64,000 nucleotides of DNA from CAZOZZ01 sp965262425 (GCA_965262425.1 OZ253536.1:434001-498000); one strand, 5' to 3'; shown: positions 16,355 through 25,146, counted from the stretch's first letter. Numbers and translations: made by a program. Notes: generated from the letters alone by a model not told the origin.

Positions 16355-19051
16355 ATGTCCAGCACACTGACAGATCATCCAGGCCACGGTTCCGAATTGC
16401 TTTCTCAAAACATGAAGCAGGAGAACTCGCTCGGCGGTTTCTGGAGCTTGTTCGTGACCCAGTTCCAGGGCGCATTCAGCGACAACCTCTTCAAGTGGCT
16501 CGTCATATTCACCGTTTGGACCCTCTATCCCAGCGAAGAGGTGCAGAACGCCATGGTCGCCCTGATCGGCGCTATCTTCGCGGTGCCGTTCATCTTGTTT
16601 TCGATGGCGGGAGGGTATCTGGCCGACCGCTACAGCAAACGTACGGTGGCCATCGGCACCAAGGTTGCGGAGGTGGGCACCATGGTCCTTGGACTGATCG
16701 GTCTGGCTCTGGTCCACATTCCCATCCTCCTCACCGCCGTGTTACTCATGAGCACCCAGAGTGCCTTCTTCGGCCCGACCAAATATGGGCTCCTGCCCGA
16801 AATTCTACCCAAAGAACGGTTGTCCTGGGGGAATGGAATTCTCAGCCTGGGAACCTTTGCAGCGGCCATTCTGGGTTTGCTCATCGCCGGTTTCCTGTCC
16901 TCCCAATTCAGCGGTCGTCCATGGTGGTCGGGGGTCGTCCTGGTGGCGCTGGCTCTGATTGGCCTCGCGACGAGTCTGGGAATCAGCCGCGTTCCTCCCG
17001 CCGCCCCGGGAAAGCGATTCCGCTGGAACATGATCGCGGAGTTCTGGGCCCAGGTTCGTGTGATCGGCCGCCAACGGGTCCTGTTCCTGGCGGTTCTGGG
17101 TTCGATCTACTTCTGGTTCCTGGCCGGCCTCCTGCAGTTGAACATCTTCTTCTTCGGCAAACTGGTTTACCAGTTCGACGACATGGCGAGCAGCTATCTC
17201 CAGGCGACGTTGGCCGTGGGGATCGGCCTGGGCAGCGTCGCGGCAGGGTATCTGTCCGGCAATAAGATTGAATACGGATTGGTGCCGTTGGGCGCCGCCG
17301 GGTTGGCGGTTTTCGGGTTGATCCCTTTCTTCGATCTCAGCGCAACGGCCTTCGCCGTCAACCTGGGATTCCTGGGTTTCTCCGCCGGCTTTTACTATGT
17401 GCCGATCATGGCCTTGATCCAGAGACTGCCCGCCCCGGAGGAGAAAGGGATGGTCCTCGGCGCCAGTGCCGTGCTGTCGTTCGTCGGCCTCCTGTTCGCG
17501 TCCGGTGTCTTCTACTTGTTGCGAGGCCCGGCCGGGATGAATCCGCAGCAGATTTTTCTGGCGGGCTCGATCATGACACTGTCCGGGACGGCATATCTGT
17601 TGTGGCTCTTGCCGGACGCCTTGATGCGGTTCCTGATCTGGATGCTGACGCACACCTTCTACAGGGTGCATGTCAAGGGTCGCGACAACATTCCGGCGAA
17701 GGGCGGGGTCCTGTTCGTGTCCAACCATCTCTCGATGGCAGACGCATTTTTTCTGATTGGCTCCACCGACCGGCACATCCGTTTCCTCATCTACAAAGGG
17801 CAGTATGAGAAATGGTGGGTCAAGCCCATCGCCCGGATGCTTCGAAGCATTCCCATATCCGCCGAGGTCCGTCCTCGGGAGATGATCAAGTCGTTACAGG
17901 AGGCCACCAACTGGATCAAAGAGGGACAGGCGGTCTGCATCTTCGCCGAAGGGCAGATTACGCGGATCGGGCAAATGATGCCGTTTCGCAAGGGAATGAA
18001 CAGGATCATGAAGGGGGTCGATGCTCCGATCATACCGGTGCACCTGGACAACGTGTGGGGCAGTATTTTTAGTTTCGAAAAGGGAAGGTTCTACTCGAAG
18101 ATGCCACGCCAGATCCCCTACCCGATCACCGTCAGTTATGGCCCGCCCATGCCCGCCGATACGCGTCCGTACGAGGTGCGACAGGTCGTGACTGAACTGG
18201 GCGCTTCGGCCTGGGAACAACGCAAGTCGCGCACGAAACCTCTCCACCGTGCATTCGTCAGAACGGCGCGTTCGTCTCCCTTTCGATTCGCCATGTGCGA
18301 TTCCACATCGCCGCGACTGAACTTTATCTCGGCGCTTACGAAAACGATTTATCTGGGCCGTCGACTGAAGCGGATCTGGGGCGGGCAGAAGATGGTGGGC
18401 ATTTTGTTGCCTCCTTCGGTACCGGGAGCCCTGGTAAACTTCGCGGCCCTGCTGATGGGAAAGGTGCCGGTCAACTTGAATTACACCTTGTCGAAAAACG
18501 CGTTGGCTTCCTGCATCGAACAGTGCGATCTCAAGAACGTCCTGACCTCAAAGAAATTCCTGGACCATCTCAAACTGAAGGTGTCCGTCCGGACGGTGTT
18601 GCTCGAAGATGTGGCCGGCCAACCCGGTGCGTTGGAAAAAGCTTCCGCGGCGATTGCAGCCTGCCTTTTTCCTGTTGCCGTCATCGAGAAATGGTTGGGT
18701 CGGGAAGAGGAAGTTAAACCGGACGACCTGGCCACCGTGATCTTTTCGAGCGGAAGCACCGGCGAACCGAAAGGCGTGCGGCTCTCACATTTCAATATCG
18801 TCTCCAACATCGAGCAACTCGGGCAGATCTTCGCATTTGGTGGTAAGGACCGGTTTCTGGGTGTGCTGCCATTCTTCCACTCCTTCGGATTCACCGGAAC
18901 ATTGGGAGAGCCCGCCGTTCTGGGCGTGGCCTACCATGTCAATCCGCTCGACGCCCGAGTCATCGGGGAACTGGTACGCGAAAATGAAGTCACGTTCTTG
19001 CTGGCCACTCCGACCTTTCTTCAGATCTACATGCGGGGCTGTCAGCCCTAG
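16355..19051 (+). CDS. Readable N-terminal part: LplT-like MFS transporter, PlsC domain and N-terminal ligase lobe
   Basis: 898 residues as translated. The transporter and acyltransferase domains are complete; the ligase retains its nucleotide-binding loop but loses the rest of the large lobe and the C-terminal lobe, so fatty-acid activation should fail unless the TAG is read through. The transporter half resembles LplT, which flips lysophosphatidylethanolamine across the inner membrane. Confidence 0.85.
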   Translation: MSSTLTDHPGHGSELLSQNMKQENSLGGFWSLFVTQFQGAFSDNLFKWLVIFTVWTLYPSEEVQNAMVALIGAIFAVPFILFSMAGGYLADRYSKRTVAIGTKVAEVGTMVLGLIGLALVHIPILLTAVLLMSTQSAFFGPTKYGLLPEILPKERLSWGNGILSLGTFAAAILGLLIAGFLSSQFSGRPWWSGVVLVALALIGLATSLGISRVPPAAPGKRFRWNMIAEFWAQVRVIGRQRVLFLAVLGSIYFWFLAGLLQLNIFFFGKLVYQFDDMASSYLQATLAVGIGLGSVAAGYLSGNKIEYGLVPLGAAGLAVFGLIPFFDLSATAFAVNLGFLGFSAGFYYVPIMALIQRLPAPEEKGMVLGASAVLSFVGLLFASGVFYLLRGPAGMNPQQIFLAGSIMTLSGTAYLLWLLPDALMRFLIWMLTHTFYRVHVKGRDNIPAKGGVLFVSNHLSMADAFFLIGSTDRHIRFLIYKGQYEKWWVKPIARMLRSIPISAEVRPREMIKSLQEATNWIKEGQAVCIFAEGQITRIGQMMPFRKGMNRIMKGVDAPIIPVHLDNVWGSIFSFEKGRFYSKMPRQIPYPITVSYGPPMPADTRPYEVRQVVTELGASAWEQRKSRTKPLHRAFVRTARSSPFRFAMCDSTSPRLNFISALTKTIYLGRRLKRIWGGQKMVGILLPPSVPGALVNFAALLMGKVPVNLNYTLSKNALASCIEQCDLKNVLTSKKFLDHLKLKVSVRTVLLEDVAGQPGALEKASAAIAACLFPVAVIEKWLGREEEVKPDDLATVIFSSGSTGEPKGVRLSHFNIVSNIEQLGQIFAFGGKDRFLGVLPFFHSFGFTGTLGEPAVLGVAYHVNPLDARVIGELVRENEVTFLLATPTFLQIYMRGCQP

Positions 19052-19075
19052 CAGTTCGGCAGCATTCAATTTGCC

Positions 19076-19798
19076 ATGGTCGGTGCGGAGAAACTGCCCG
19101 AGCGACTGGCCGTGGCGTTCGAGGACAGGTTCGGTCTCCGTCCGATGGAGGCCTACGGGTGCACCGAATGTTCCCCGGCCGTAACGGTCAATTCCCGCGA
19201 CTTCCGAGCAGCCGGTTTCCGCCAGGTCGGCGGCAAGCGTGGGACCATCGGCCATCCTCTGCCCGGCATTTCGGTCAGAATCATCGACCTGGATAGCGGT
19301 GAAGAGTTACCCGCCGGAAAGGCTGGAATGATGCTGGTAAAAGGGCCCAACGTCATGCTGGGATATCTGGGCATGCCCGAAAAAACGGCCGACGTACTCC
19401 AGGATGGCTGGTACACGACCGGCGACATTGCGGCGATTGACGAAGACGGTTTCGTGACGATCACGGACCGTCTGAGCCGTTTCAGCAAGATCGGCGGCGA
19501 AATGGTGCCGCACATCAAGGTGGAGGAGATGCTGCATGAACTGGCGGCAGCAACGGAACAGACGTTTGCAGTGACCGGTCTGCCGGATGAAAAGAAGGGC
19601 GAAAAACTGGTCGTGCTGCACACGATGGAAACGAATGCGCTGGCTGCTGCCGTTCGGAAACTGGGGTCGGTCGAACTGCCCAATCTCTGGAAGCCGCGCA
19701 AAGACCAGTTCCTGTACGTAGACCAGCTCCCTTACCTGGGTACCGGAAAGCTGGATTTGAGAAGAGTGCGCGAACTTGCAGCCCAGGGACTCTCTTAG
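19076..19798 (+). CDS. C-terminal acyl-ACP ligase fragment
   Basis: 240 residues, same frame as the upstream part. It holds the A5-A10 motifs of the AMP-forming ligase superfamily: YGCTECSP, the TTGDIAAIDEDGFVTITDRLSRF aspartate/arginine pair and the catalytic lysine near the end (GTGKLDLRR). ATG 19076 has no clear ribosome site. Confidence 0.7.
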   Translation: MVGAEKLPERLAVAFEDRFGLRPMEAYGCTECSPAVTVNSRDFRAAGFRQVGGKRGTIGHPLPGISVRIIDLDSGEELPAGKAGMMLVKGPNVMLGYLGMPEKTADVLQDGWYTTGDIAAIDEDGFVTITDRLSRFSKIGGEMVPHIKVEEMLHELAAATEQTFAVTGLPDEKKGEKLVVLHTMETNALAAAVRKLGSVELPNLWKPRKDQFLYVDQLPYLGTGKLDLRRVRELAAQGLS

Positions 19799-19999
19799 AC
19801 AGACGCCCGACAGCCGTAAACGCTTCTTGTCACTCAGGAGATTGTTTCGGGGGTTTTTAAGATTGACCGGAGAACGCCAGCTGACATAGAAGAGTGTAGC
19901 GCGTATCAACGACACGACGCCGGACGGCGAAGTCTCCGTTCAATCAACGGAACCGGGATTTCTTCTGTTTCGGGGATTTGACCGGAGGAGGATTCAGGA

Positions 20000-21787
20000 A
20001 TGGGCCACTTCATTGAAGCTCGACGACGGTTCATGGCGCACTTCACCGCCATAGGTCTGGGAACCACGCTGGTACCCGGAATCATCTGGGCACGTATGCA
20101 GGATGCCGGTGAGCAGCAGATATCGCTGGAGATGGTTCGGGACGCCATGAAAATGTCGGGTGTGGAAGTGAGCGACGAGCAGCTCGAAGACATGGTCGAC
20201 ACGGCCAACAACAACCTGGAAAACTTCGAGGAGCGACGTGAAGTTCACATCCCCAACGATGTTTCACCGCCGTTCCACTTCAGCGCCGTGGTGCCAGGCA
20301 TAGAAGTCGACAAGACCAGCCGTCCGTTCCGGCTCAGCGATGTGTCCGGGATCAGTCGCCCGTCGAACCTGGAAGACGTTGCTTTCTGGCCGGTCCGGAA
20401 TCTTGCGGAACTGGTGCGGACCAAGCAGGTGACATCGGTCGAACTGACCGAGATGTACCTGGAGCGCCTCCATCGCTACAAGCCCCTGTTGAATTTCGTG
20501 GTTACTTTCCTTGACGAGCTGGGCCTTGAAGAAGCCAGGCAGGCCGACCGGGAGATCGCAGCGGGCAACTACAAAGGGCCGTTGCACGGTATCCCATGGG
20601 GTGCCAAGGACATCATCGCGGTCAAAGGCTTCCCGACCACCTGGGGATCCCCGGCATTCCGCGAACAGGTCTTCGACTATGACGCCAGCGTTGTTGAAAT
20701 GCTGCGCGACGCCGGAGCCGTCTTGATCGCGAAACTCTCGACCGGTGAGCTTGCGGGCGGCGACAACTGGTTCGGCGGCCAGACGAAGAATCCCTGGGAT
20801 CCGGAGCAGGGATCCAGCGGTTCCTCTGCCGGGCCCGCATCGGCGACTGCCGCCGGTTGCGTCGGGTTTGCTATTGGTTCGGAAACCAGCGGGTCCATCC
20901 TGAGCCCGGCCTCACGTTGTGGACTGGCCGGTCTTCGGCCGACTTTCGGAAGGATCAGTCGGTATGGCGTGATGGCGCTGTCGTGGACAATGGATCGGCT
21001 GGGGCCGTTGTGCCGGTACGCGGAGGATTGCGCCATTGTGATGGAGGCCATCGCAAAGCCTGACGGCCGCGACATGAGTGTGTCCGATGCGCCATTCAAC
21101 TGGGATGCGACGCTCGATATCAAAGGGCTGCGAGTGGGTTACATCAAGGAATCGTTCGACGGAATCACGGATGCCGTTGCGAAGCGGAATGCCGACGCCA
21201 CGCTCGAAACATTGCGATCCGTTGGAGTTTCCGAGTTCATTCCGATGACGATTCCCGATGTGCCTTCCAACCAGAGTGCAGTCGGCGTGGAGTCCGCCGT
21301 ATTCTTCGACGAAAAATCCCGATCCGGACAGATGGACGAGGCCCGTCGGGGCGCCCGGAACTCGAGCCGGCTGATTCCCGCCGTCGAGTACCTGCAATCC
21401 CAGCGGGCCCGAATGATGATGATGACCGAACTGGCCAAAGCCACCGAAGGCATCGACGTGTATGTCGTGGCGTCGAGCCCGCGCCGTGGCGGTGGGCGAG
21501 GAGGACGTGGCGGTGCCCGGGGCGGCGCTCGCGGAGCGCCGCCGGCAGGAGGCAGGGGACGTGGCCGCGGACCGGCAACGCCACCGACTCCGGCCCGACG
21601 GCATTCAACGATGGCGAACCTGGCCTGTTATCCTGCGATTAACGTTCCGAACGGTTTCACCGACGCCGGTACACCGACCAACGTGACACTGTTTGCCCGG
21701 CCGTTCCGTGAGGCGGAGCTTCTGGCGGTGGCCAGAGCCTACCAGGATGCGGCGGGTTTCCACCGGAGGGAGCCGGACCTGGGTTAG
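20000..21787 (+). CDS. Tat-exported amidase-signature hydrolase (GatA/AmiE-like)
   Basis: 595 residues, GGAGGAGG just before ATG 20000. A Tat-type signal RRRFMAHFTAIGLGTTL starts at residue 8. The amidase-signature triad can be read as Lys about 201 (GAKDII), cis-Ser about 275 (GSSGSSAGP) and the nucleophile Ser about 298 (GSETSGSI). Residues 70-135 are an extra N-terminal segment. An Arg/Gly-rich insertion (about 493-533, RRGGGRGGRGG followed by ARGGARGAPP) lies between the core and the last 60 residues. It hydrolyses an amide in the periplasm; the substrate is unknown. It is not GatA, because no gatB or gatC is near and it is exported. Confidence 0.88.
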   Translation: MGHFIEARRRFMAHFTAIGLGTTLVPGIIWARMQDAGEQQISLEMVRDAMKMSGVEVSDEQLEDMVDTANNNLENFEERREVHIPNDVSPPFHFSAVVPGIEVDKTSRPFRLSDVSGISRPSNLEDVAFWPVRNLAELVRTKQVTSVELTEMYLERLHRYKPLLNFVVTFLDELGLEEARQADREIAAGNYKGPLHGIPWGAKDIIAVKGFPTTWGSPAFREQVFDYDASVVEMLRDAGAVLIAKLSTGELAGGDNWFGGQTKNPWDPEQGSSGSSAGPASATAAGCVGFAIGSETSGSILSPASRCGLAGLRPTFGRISRYGVMALSWTMDRLGPLCRYAEDCAIVMEAIAKPDGRDMSVSDAPFNWDATLDIKGLRVGYIKESFDGITDAVAKRNADATLETLRSVGVSEFIPMTIPDVPSNQSAVGVESAVFFDEKSRSGQMDEARRGARNSSRLIPAVEYLQSQRARMMMMTELAKATEGIDVYVVASSPRRGGGRGGRGGARGGARGAPPAGGRGRGRGPATPPTPARRHSTMANLACYPAINVPNGFTDAGTPTNVTLFARPFREAELLAVARAYQDAAGFHRREPDLG

Positions 21788-21811
21788 TCGCAGGACCCTG
21801 GGGAGGGACGT

Positions 21812-21919
21812 TCAACGCAAAGGCGCAAAATCGCAAAGGCCGCAACTTGTTTGTCCGGACGTCTCTCCGCCCCAGATAACAAAGCTTGCGGCCTTTGCGA
21901 TTTTGCGCCTTTGCGTTGA
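21812..21919. repeat. Large perfect inverted repeat (AACGCAAAGGCGCAAA family, copy 1)
   Basis: 34-bp perfect arms, 21812-21845 and 21886-21919, around a 40-nt loop. The sequence is a run of CGCAAAG-type units. It sits between the amidase stop (24 bp away) and the next start (35 bp), and could serve as a terminator-like RNA hairpin. Related copies lie at 41068, 53717, 55926 and 57476. Confidence 0.85.
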
Positions 21920-21954
21920 GAAAAGCACTCCCCTGTGGTCCATATTGAAGCCAA

Positions 21955-22470
21955 ATGTGGAAAACCCTGATCACTGCGCTCGAAAGCGCCTGGACCCTTT
22001 TTAAACGGCTCTCGATCATCGAACGGGCTTTCGCCACGCTCCTGGTGCTCGAAGTTGTCCACGTGTCCATTGTCGTGGCGCTCGGGCGTCCTCAGCTTTC
22101 CGGGGCGTCGATACTCCACATTCTCTTCGTTCTGGCGCTCCTGTTCCTGATCGGCCTCTACCTGGTTCGCATGATCCGTCTGTTACCGCAGTTCCTACGC
22201 AGCCTCGCAACCTTCGAGAAAATCCTGTTTGGTTTCATTGGAGTGCGCTTTGGATTCGGTATTGTCGGCGCGGTTATCGGAATGCAACTGCCGGACTTCA
22301 TCGATGCCGTCGTCGCAGTTGCGGTCCTGATCCTTGTTTTCACGACTTCGAGACGGCTCCTGGGCGTCGTCCTGTGGCGCCTGCGAAACCGTCTGATTGC
22401 GACTTATATTTTTGCCTCCTCCGCAGAATTTGTGGGCAGTCCAAAGGCCTGTGCGCACATAAGTAATTGA
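21955..22470 (+). CDS. N-terminal membrane fragment of the SpoIIE phosphatase
   Basis: 171 residues as readable, of which 153 are native: four hydrophobic segments (about 27-45, 52-70, 90-110, 116-130) and the RNRLIATYIF start of the next helix. The last 18 residues come from the inserted element. Confidence 0.7.
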   Translation: MWKTLITALESAWTLFKRLSIIERAFATLLVLEVVHVSIVVALGRPQLSGASILHILFVLALLFLIGLYLVRMIRLLPQFLRSLATFEKILFGFIGVRFGFGIVGAVIGMQLPDFIDAVVAVAVLILVFTTSRRLLGVVLWRLRNRLIATYIFASSAEFVGSPKACAHISN

Positions 22471-22730
22471 AACAAAGTACCTTATTCTTTTGTTCGACGG
22501 CGAATATTCCAGTACCCACTTCGGTCGGACGCCTACACCCGGTGCCCGGAGCCCCCGCCGGAGGCCCCGTTCCCCATCGCCCACACCAGCCGACACCGCG
22601 GAGCGCAGCCGAGGGTCAAGGCCGGCGCAGCCGCCGAGCTTGCGAGGGAAGCCTTGAGGCTTGGCGAGCACCGTGGTCTCCTCAAGCGGCGATGGAAGAC
22701 GGTTTTACCCACAAATTCTGCGGAAGACCC
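22414..22730. mobile_element. 317-bp non-autonomous insertion element (ISL3-like ends)
   Basis: Ends read GCCTCCTCCGCAGAATTTGTGGG inward from 22414, and GGGTCTTCCGCAGAATTTGTGGG from 22730 on the other strand: 16 identical inner bases with a GGNTCTTC-type tip. It is flanked by 8-bp direct repeats ATATTTTT (22406-22413 and 22731-22738). Eight-bp AT-rich duplications and such tips are typical of ISL3-family elements. It encodes no transposase, so it is a MITE or internally deleted copy. Confidence 0.8.
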
Positions 22731-23119
22731 ATATTTTTATCGGTATCGTTCCGATCGTCCTGATCGTCTCGATGCTGGGCATCGCGATGTATATGCTTGC
22801 GGGTCAGGGAGCCGCGTATCTCATAACGACGGAATTGGAACGCCGCAACGATGTCACTCGCAACTCTGCGCTGACGATAGCTTCGAGCCTGGCGTTTCGA
22901 GGTGCGACGGAGACTCCTGCAACTATCGGGAATCGGGTTCTCGGCGACTTGCGTGCCCGCTTTCCGACCTTGAACGCCCTTGTACGTGTGGATGGCCAGT
23001 ATATTGTCCTTGGACCCAACCCGATCCTGGCCGAGTTTCCAGTACCGATGGATGCCGGGTTCTCGGGTGTCATTCAGGTGGAACGCGATTTCGTGATGGC
23101 GGCTCGCGTCACGAGTTGA
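22661..23119 (+). CDS. Second SpoIIE fragment: membrane helix and start of extracytoplasmic sensor
   Basis: 152 residues ending at the nonsense TGA; the first 23 or so come from the insertion element. Native sequence runs from IFIGIVPIV (helix about 26-50) into TTELERRNDVTRNSALTIASSLAF, a typical first half of a dCache-like periplasmic sensor. Confidence 0.6.
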   Translation: MASTVVSSSGDGRRFYPQILRKTHIFIGIVPIVLIVSMLGIAMYMLAGQGAAYLITTELERRNDVTRNSALTIASSLAFRGATETPATIGNRVLGDLRARFPTLNALVRVDGQYIVLGPNPILAEFPVPMDAGFSGVIQVERDFVMAARVTS

Positions 23120-23170
23120 CCCGTCGGCGATGAGGTCGACGTTCTGGCGTACGAGGCGGTCGATACCCAG

Positions 23171-23950
23171 TTGCTCTCCGGCCTGCTGCCGGGACTTGCG
23201 ACCACCACTTTCTTCAGTGACCTCGTCTCCGGAACCGATGATGGACGCGATGATTCGGGCCCTGGTGGGATCCAGGTTTCGGTTGACGGCCAGCGAGCAC
23301 GCGCCGACGAGATGCCCGAGTCCATAGGTTGGTGGGATGTGCCGGTGGTCTGGACGGCCGGTATCCCGATTCATGACATCGACGGGACCCCTGATGGTCA
23401 GGAACAGATCCTGGTAGTTTCCCGCCCTTCCCAGATTGTCCGCCAGTTGTTCAGCCCGTTGTCGGACGGGGGATCGACCCTCGGGGCCGTTCTTGCGGCG
23501 ATTGCTGTGCTGTTCCTAGGAGTCGAACTTTTTTCACTGCTCCTGAGCCTGGGTCTGACCCGATCCATCACGCACTCGGTCAGCGACCTGTATGGAGCGA
23601 CTCTCAAGGTTCAGACCGGGGATTTTTCCGAACGCATTCCGATTCGGACGAAGGATCAGTTGAGTGAGTTGGCCAGCTCGTTCAACAGCATGACCGAAAA
23701 CATTCAAGGCCTGATTGACGAGTCAAAAGAGAAAGAGCGTCTGAAGTCGGAGCTGGAGATCGCGCGCGACGTTCAACTGAGGCTGTTTCCGAAAGACGTC
23801 CCCCGGATGCGAACGCTCGAACTGGCGAGGATTTGTAACCCTGCCCGCGTCGTCAGTGGAGACTATTACGATTTTCTCTGCTCGATTCCAGGTGGATGGC
23901 CCTGGCGATCAGCGATATCTCCGGCAAGGGGATATCTGCCGCTTTGTTGA
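23171..23950 (+). CDS. Third SpoIIE fragment: sensor remainder, helix, HAMP and coiled coil
   Basis: The open frame between the TGA at 23117 and the frameshift near 23880. It holds the second half of the sensor, a membrane helix (VLAAIAVLFLGVELFSLLLSLGL), a HAMP domain (TRSITHSVSDLYGATLKVQTGDF) and the start of the PP2C domain (ELEIARDVQLRLFP, VVSGDYYDFL). Confidence 0.65.
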   Translation: MLSGLLPGLATTTFFSDLVSGTDDGRDDSGPGGIQVSVDGQRARADEMPESIGWWDVPVVWTAGIPIHDIDGTPDGQEQILVVSRPSQIVRQLFSPLSDGGSTLGAVLAAIAVLFLGVELFSLLLSLGLTRSITHSVSDLYGATLKVQTGDFSERIPIRTKDQLSELASSFNSMTENIQGLIDESKEKERLKSELEIARDVQLRLFPKDVPRMRTLELARICNPARVVSGDYYDFLCSIPGGWPWRSAISPARGYLPLC

Positions 23951-24498
23951 TGGCCAGCATCCAGTCTGCTTTGCGTGCCCAGTTAACTTCTCTTTACGAT
24001 GCTTCCGGCTCTGAAACAGACGGGAGTTCGCCCGTTTCGACAGCGCTGCTGGTGACGCATCTGAACCGTCAACTCTACGAAAATACTTCCAGCGAAAAAT
24101 ACGCCACCCTATGCTGTGCCCTCTACGATGATGACAGCGGCCGGTTGGTCTATACGAACGCCGGGCACCTGCCGCCGATTCTCATCCACAATGGCGTCCC
24201 CACCCGGTTGGAAGTTGGCGGCATGGTCGTCGGCATGTTCCCTGAGTCCGAGTATGAGGAAAGCGACGTTCGAATGGAGTCGGGCGATTTGCTGGTGGCC
24301 TTTACCGACGGCGTGACGGAGGCGGAGAACGAACGGGGCCAGGAATTCGGAGACGACAGACTGCTCGACCTGGTCGTCGGAAACTCTGACATGTCGCTGG
24401 ACCAGGTGATTCGGGTCGTCAACACCGCCGTCCGTGATTGGACGCATGATTTCGAGATGCGCGATGATATGACGATGCTTCTGGCCAGACGGATTTAG
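23896..24498 (+). CDS. Fourth SpoIIE fragment: PP2C phosphatase domain
   Basis: 200 residues with the SpoIIE signatures ALAISDISGKGISAALLMA (metal Asp in SDISGKG), LYENTSSEKYATLCCALYD, YTNAGHLPPILIH and LVAFTDGVTEAENERGQEFGDDRL. Catalytically complete by eye but lacking the first metal-binding segment, which lies before the frameshift. Confidence 0.75.
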   Translation: MALAISDISGKGISAALLMASIQSALRAQLTSLYDASGSETDGSSPVSTALLVTHLNRQLYENTSSEKYATLCCALYDDDSGRLVYTNAGHLPPILIHNGVPTRLEVGGMVVGMFPESEYEESDVRMESGDLLVAFTDGVTEAENERGQEFGDDRLLDLVVGNSDMSLDQVIRVVNTAVRDWTHDFEMRDDMTMLLARRI

Positions 24499-24823
24499 GG
24501 AAGTGGTTGGTGGCCAGTGGTTAGTCTTCAGTTGTGGGGAGCGGGTAAACCCGGCAGCTGTCCGGACTTCATTTGTCAAACATCCGACCTTCAAGCCGCG
24601 TAATTGACGTTAATTCATTTAATCGGATTTTGAGAGCTTCCGACTGTTCATAATTTTGACTTTCCGAGGACAGATTACCGGCCGATCTTGATCGTTGGGT
24701 CCGTGTTCGGCCGTCCGGCTGAGCATCTCCAAATAACTGTGCATTAATGAGATGTGGGTGGTCGTCCATCGAGCGTGGTGATTGGCCTGCGGATTGCGAC
24801 TTCCAAAGTCGGAGGGCACAAAC
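24499..24823. other. Gene-free stretch
   Basis: About 325 bp with no convincing coding frame. It contains a GGTTGGTGGCCAGTGGTTAG tract just after the phosphatase gene and an AT-rich patch (GTTAATTCATTTAAT, near 24611-24625) that could carry the promoter for the next gene. Confidence 0.4.
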
Positions 24824-25021
24824 ATGATTCCGATCAGAGTCAAATTCGACCGCAACAACCAGCAGTTCAAGCTGGTTGAAGACTATAAGGGCCATCTGTT
24901 TGAGGATGGGGAAGACTACTGCCTCGTCCTGGATAAGCCGAACGGGCAAAAATCGGGACCCGAGCAGGAGTGGGACTGGCACTTTGACGACGACTACGAC
25001 GACAACGGCCACGTGAATTGA
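24824..25021 (+). CDS. Small acidic hypothetical protein
   Basis: 65 residues from ATG 24824, with GGAGG 8 nt upstream. The sequence MIPIRVKFDRNNQQFKLVED begins a short beta-rich protein that ends in a strongly acidic tail (DWHFDDDYDDNG). No domain recognised. The good ribosome site and strand-like pattern argue that it is real. Confidence 0.6.
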   Translation: MIPIRVKFDRNNQQFKLVEDYKGHLFEDGEDYCLVLDKPNGQKSGPEQEWDWHFDDDYDDNGHVN

Positions 25022-25146
25022 AGCGCATCCGGCCTTCACTCGTGGCCCGGCCCCTGCTTGACATGCCCTTGTTGAAACTCCCTTGATGGGTGCGTCCATC
25101 GACGCCGCATCCTTCCCTTCCTGCCGGTCTGGTAAAATCAGACCCG

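Larger units (their letters stand above)
16355..19798 (+). pseudogene. aas: MFS / PlsC acyltransferase / acyl-ACP ligase fusion (LplT-Aas type), interrupted by in-frame TAG
   Basis: A single frame of 1147 codons broken by TAG at 19049-19051 (codon 899). Domains in order: 12-helix LplT-like transporter (about 30-420), PlsC acyltransferase (about 440-620) with NHLSMAD (HX4D) at about 457 and a FAEGQITR loop, then an AMP-forming acyl ligase (about 640-1147) with the P-loop SSGSTGEPKG at about 798 and TTGDIAAIDEDGF. This is the architecture of lysophospholipid import and reacylation. The stop interrupts the ligase at a position where GAG (Glu) is the likely ancestor (C-x-P-E-QFGS). A GGAGG site precedes ATG 16355. 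Confidence 0.82.
21955..24498 (+). pseudogene. SpoIIE-type PP2C phosphatase with membrane/HAMP sensor, disrupted by insertion, nonsense codon and frameshift
   Basis: Four pieces reconstruct one gene. Piece one (21955-22413) ends RLRNRLIATYIF and piece two resumes at the second copy of the 8-bp target with IFIGIVPIVLIV. Removing 325 bp (317-bp element plus one target copy) restores the frame exactly. TGA at 23117-23119 breaks the sensor domain (ARVTS-stop-PVGDEVDVL). One base is missing near 23878-23882 (DYYDFL, then LDSRWMALAISDISGKG), where CTCTG was probably CTCCTG. The intact protein would be a membrane-anchored serine phosphatase controlling an anti-sigma-antagonist switch. Confidence 0.85.

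Noticed and set aside
21812..21919. CRISPR-like repeats in the CGCAAAG tracts
   Set aside because: Units are short, irregular and palindromic with no unique spacers of constant length; no cas genes nearby.
22467..22763. Open frame inside the insertion in the phosphatase gene
   Set aside because: It lies within the MITE and resembles no transposase; it is probably chance.
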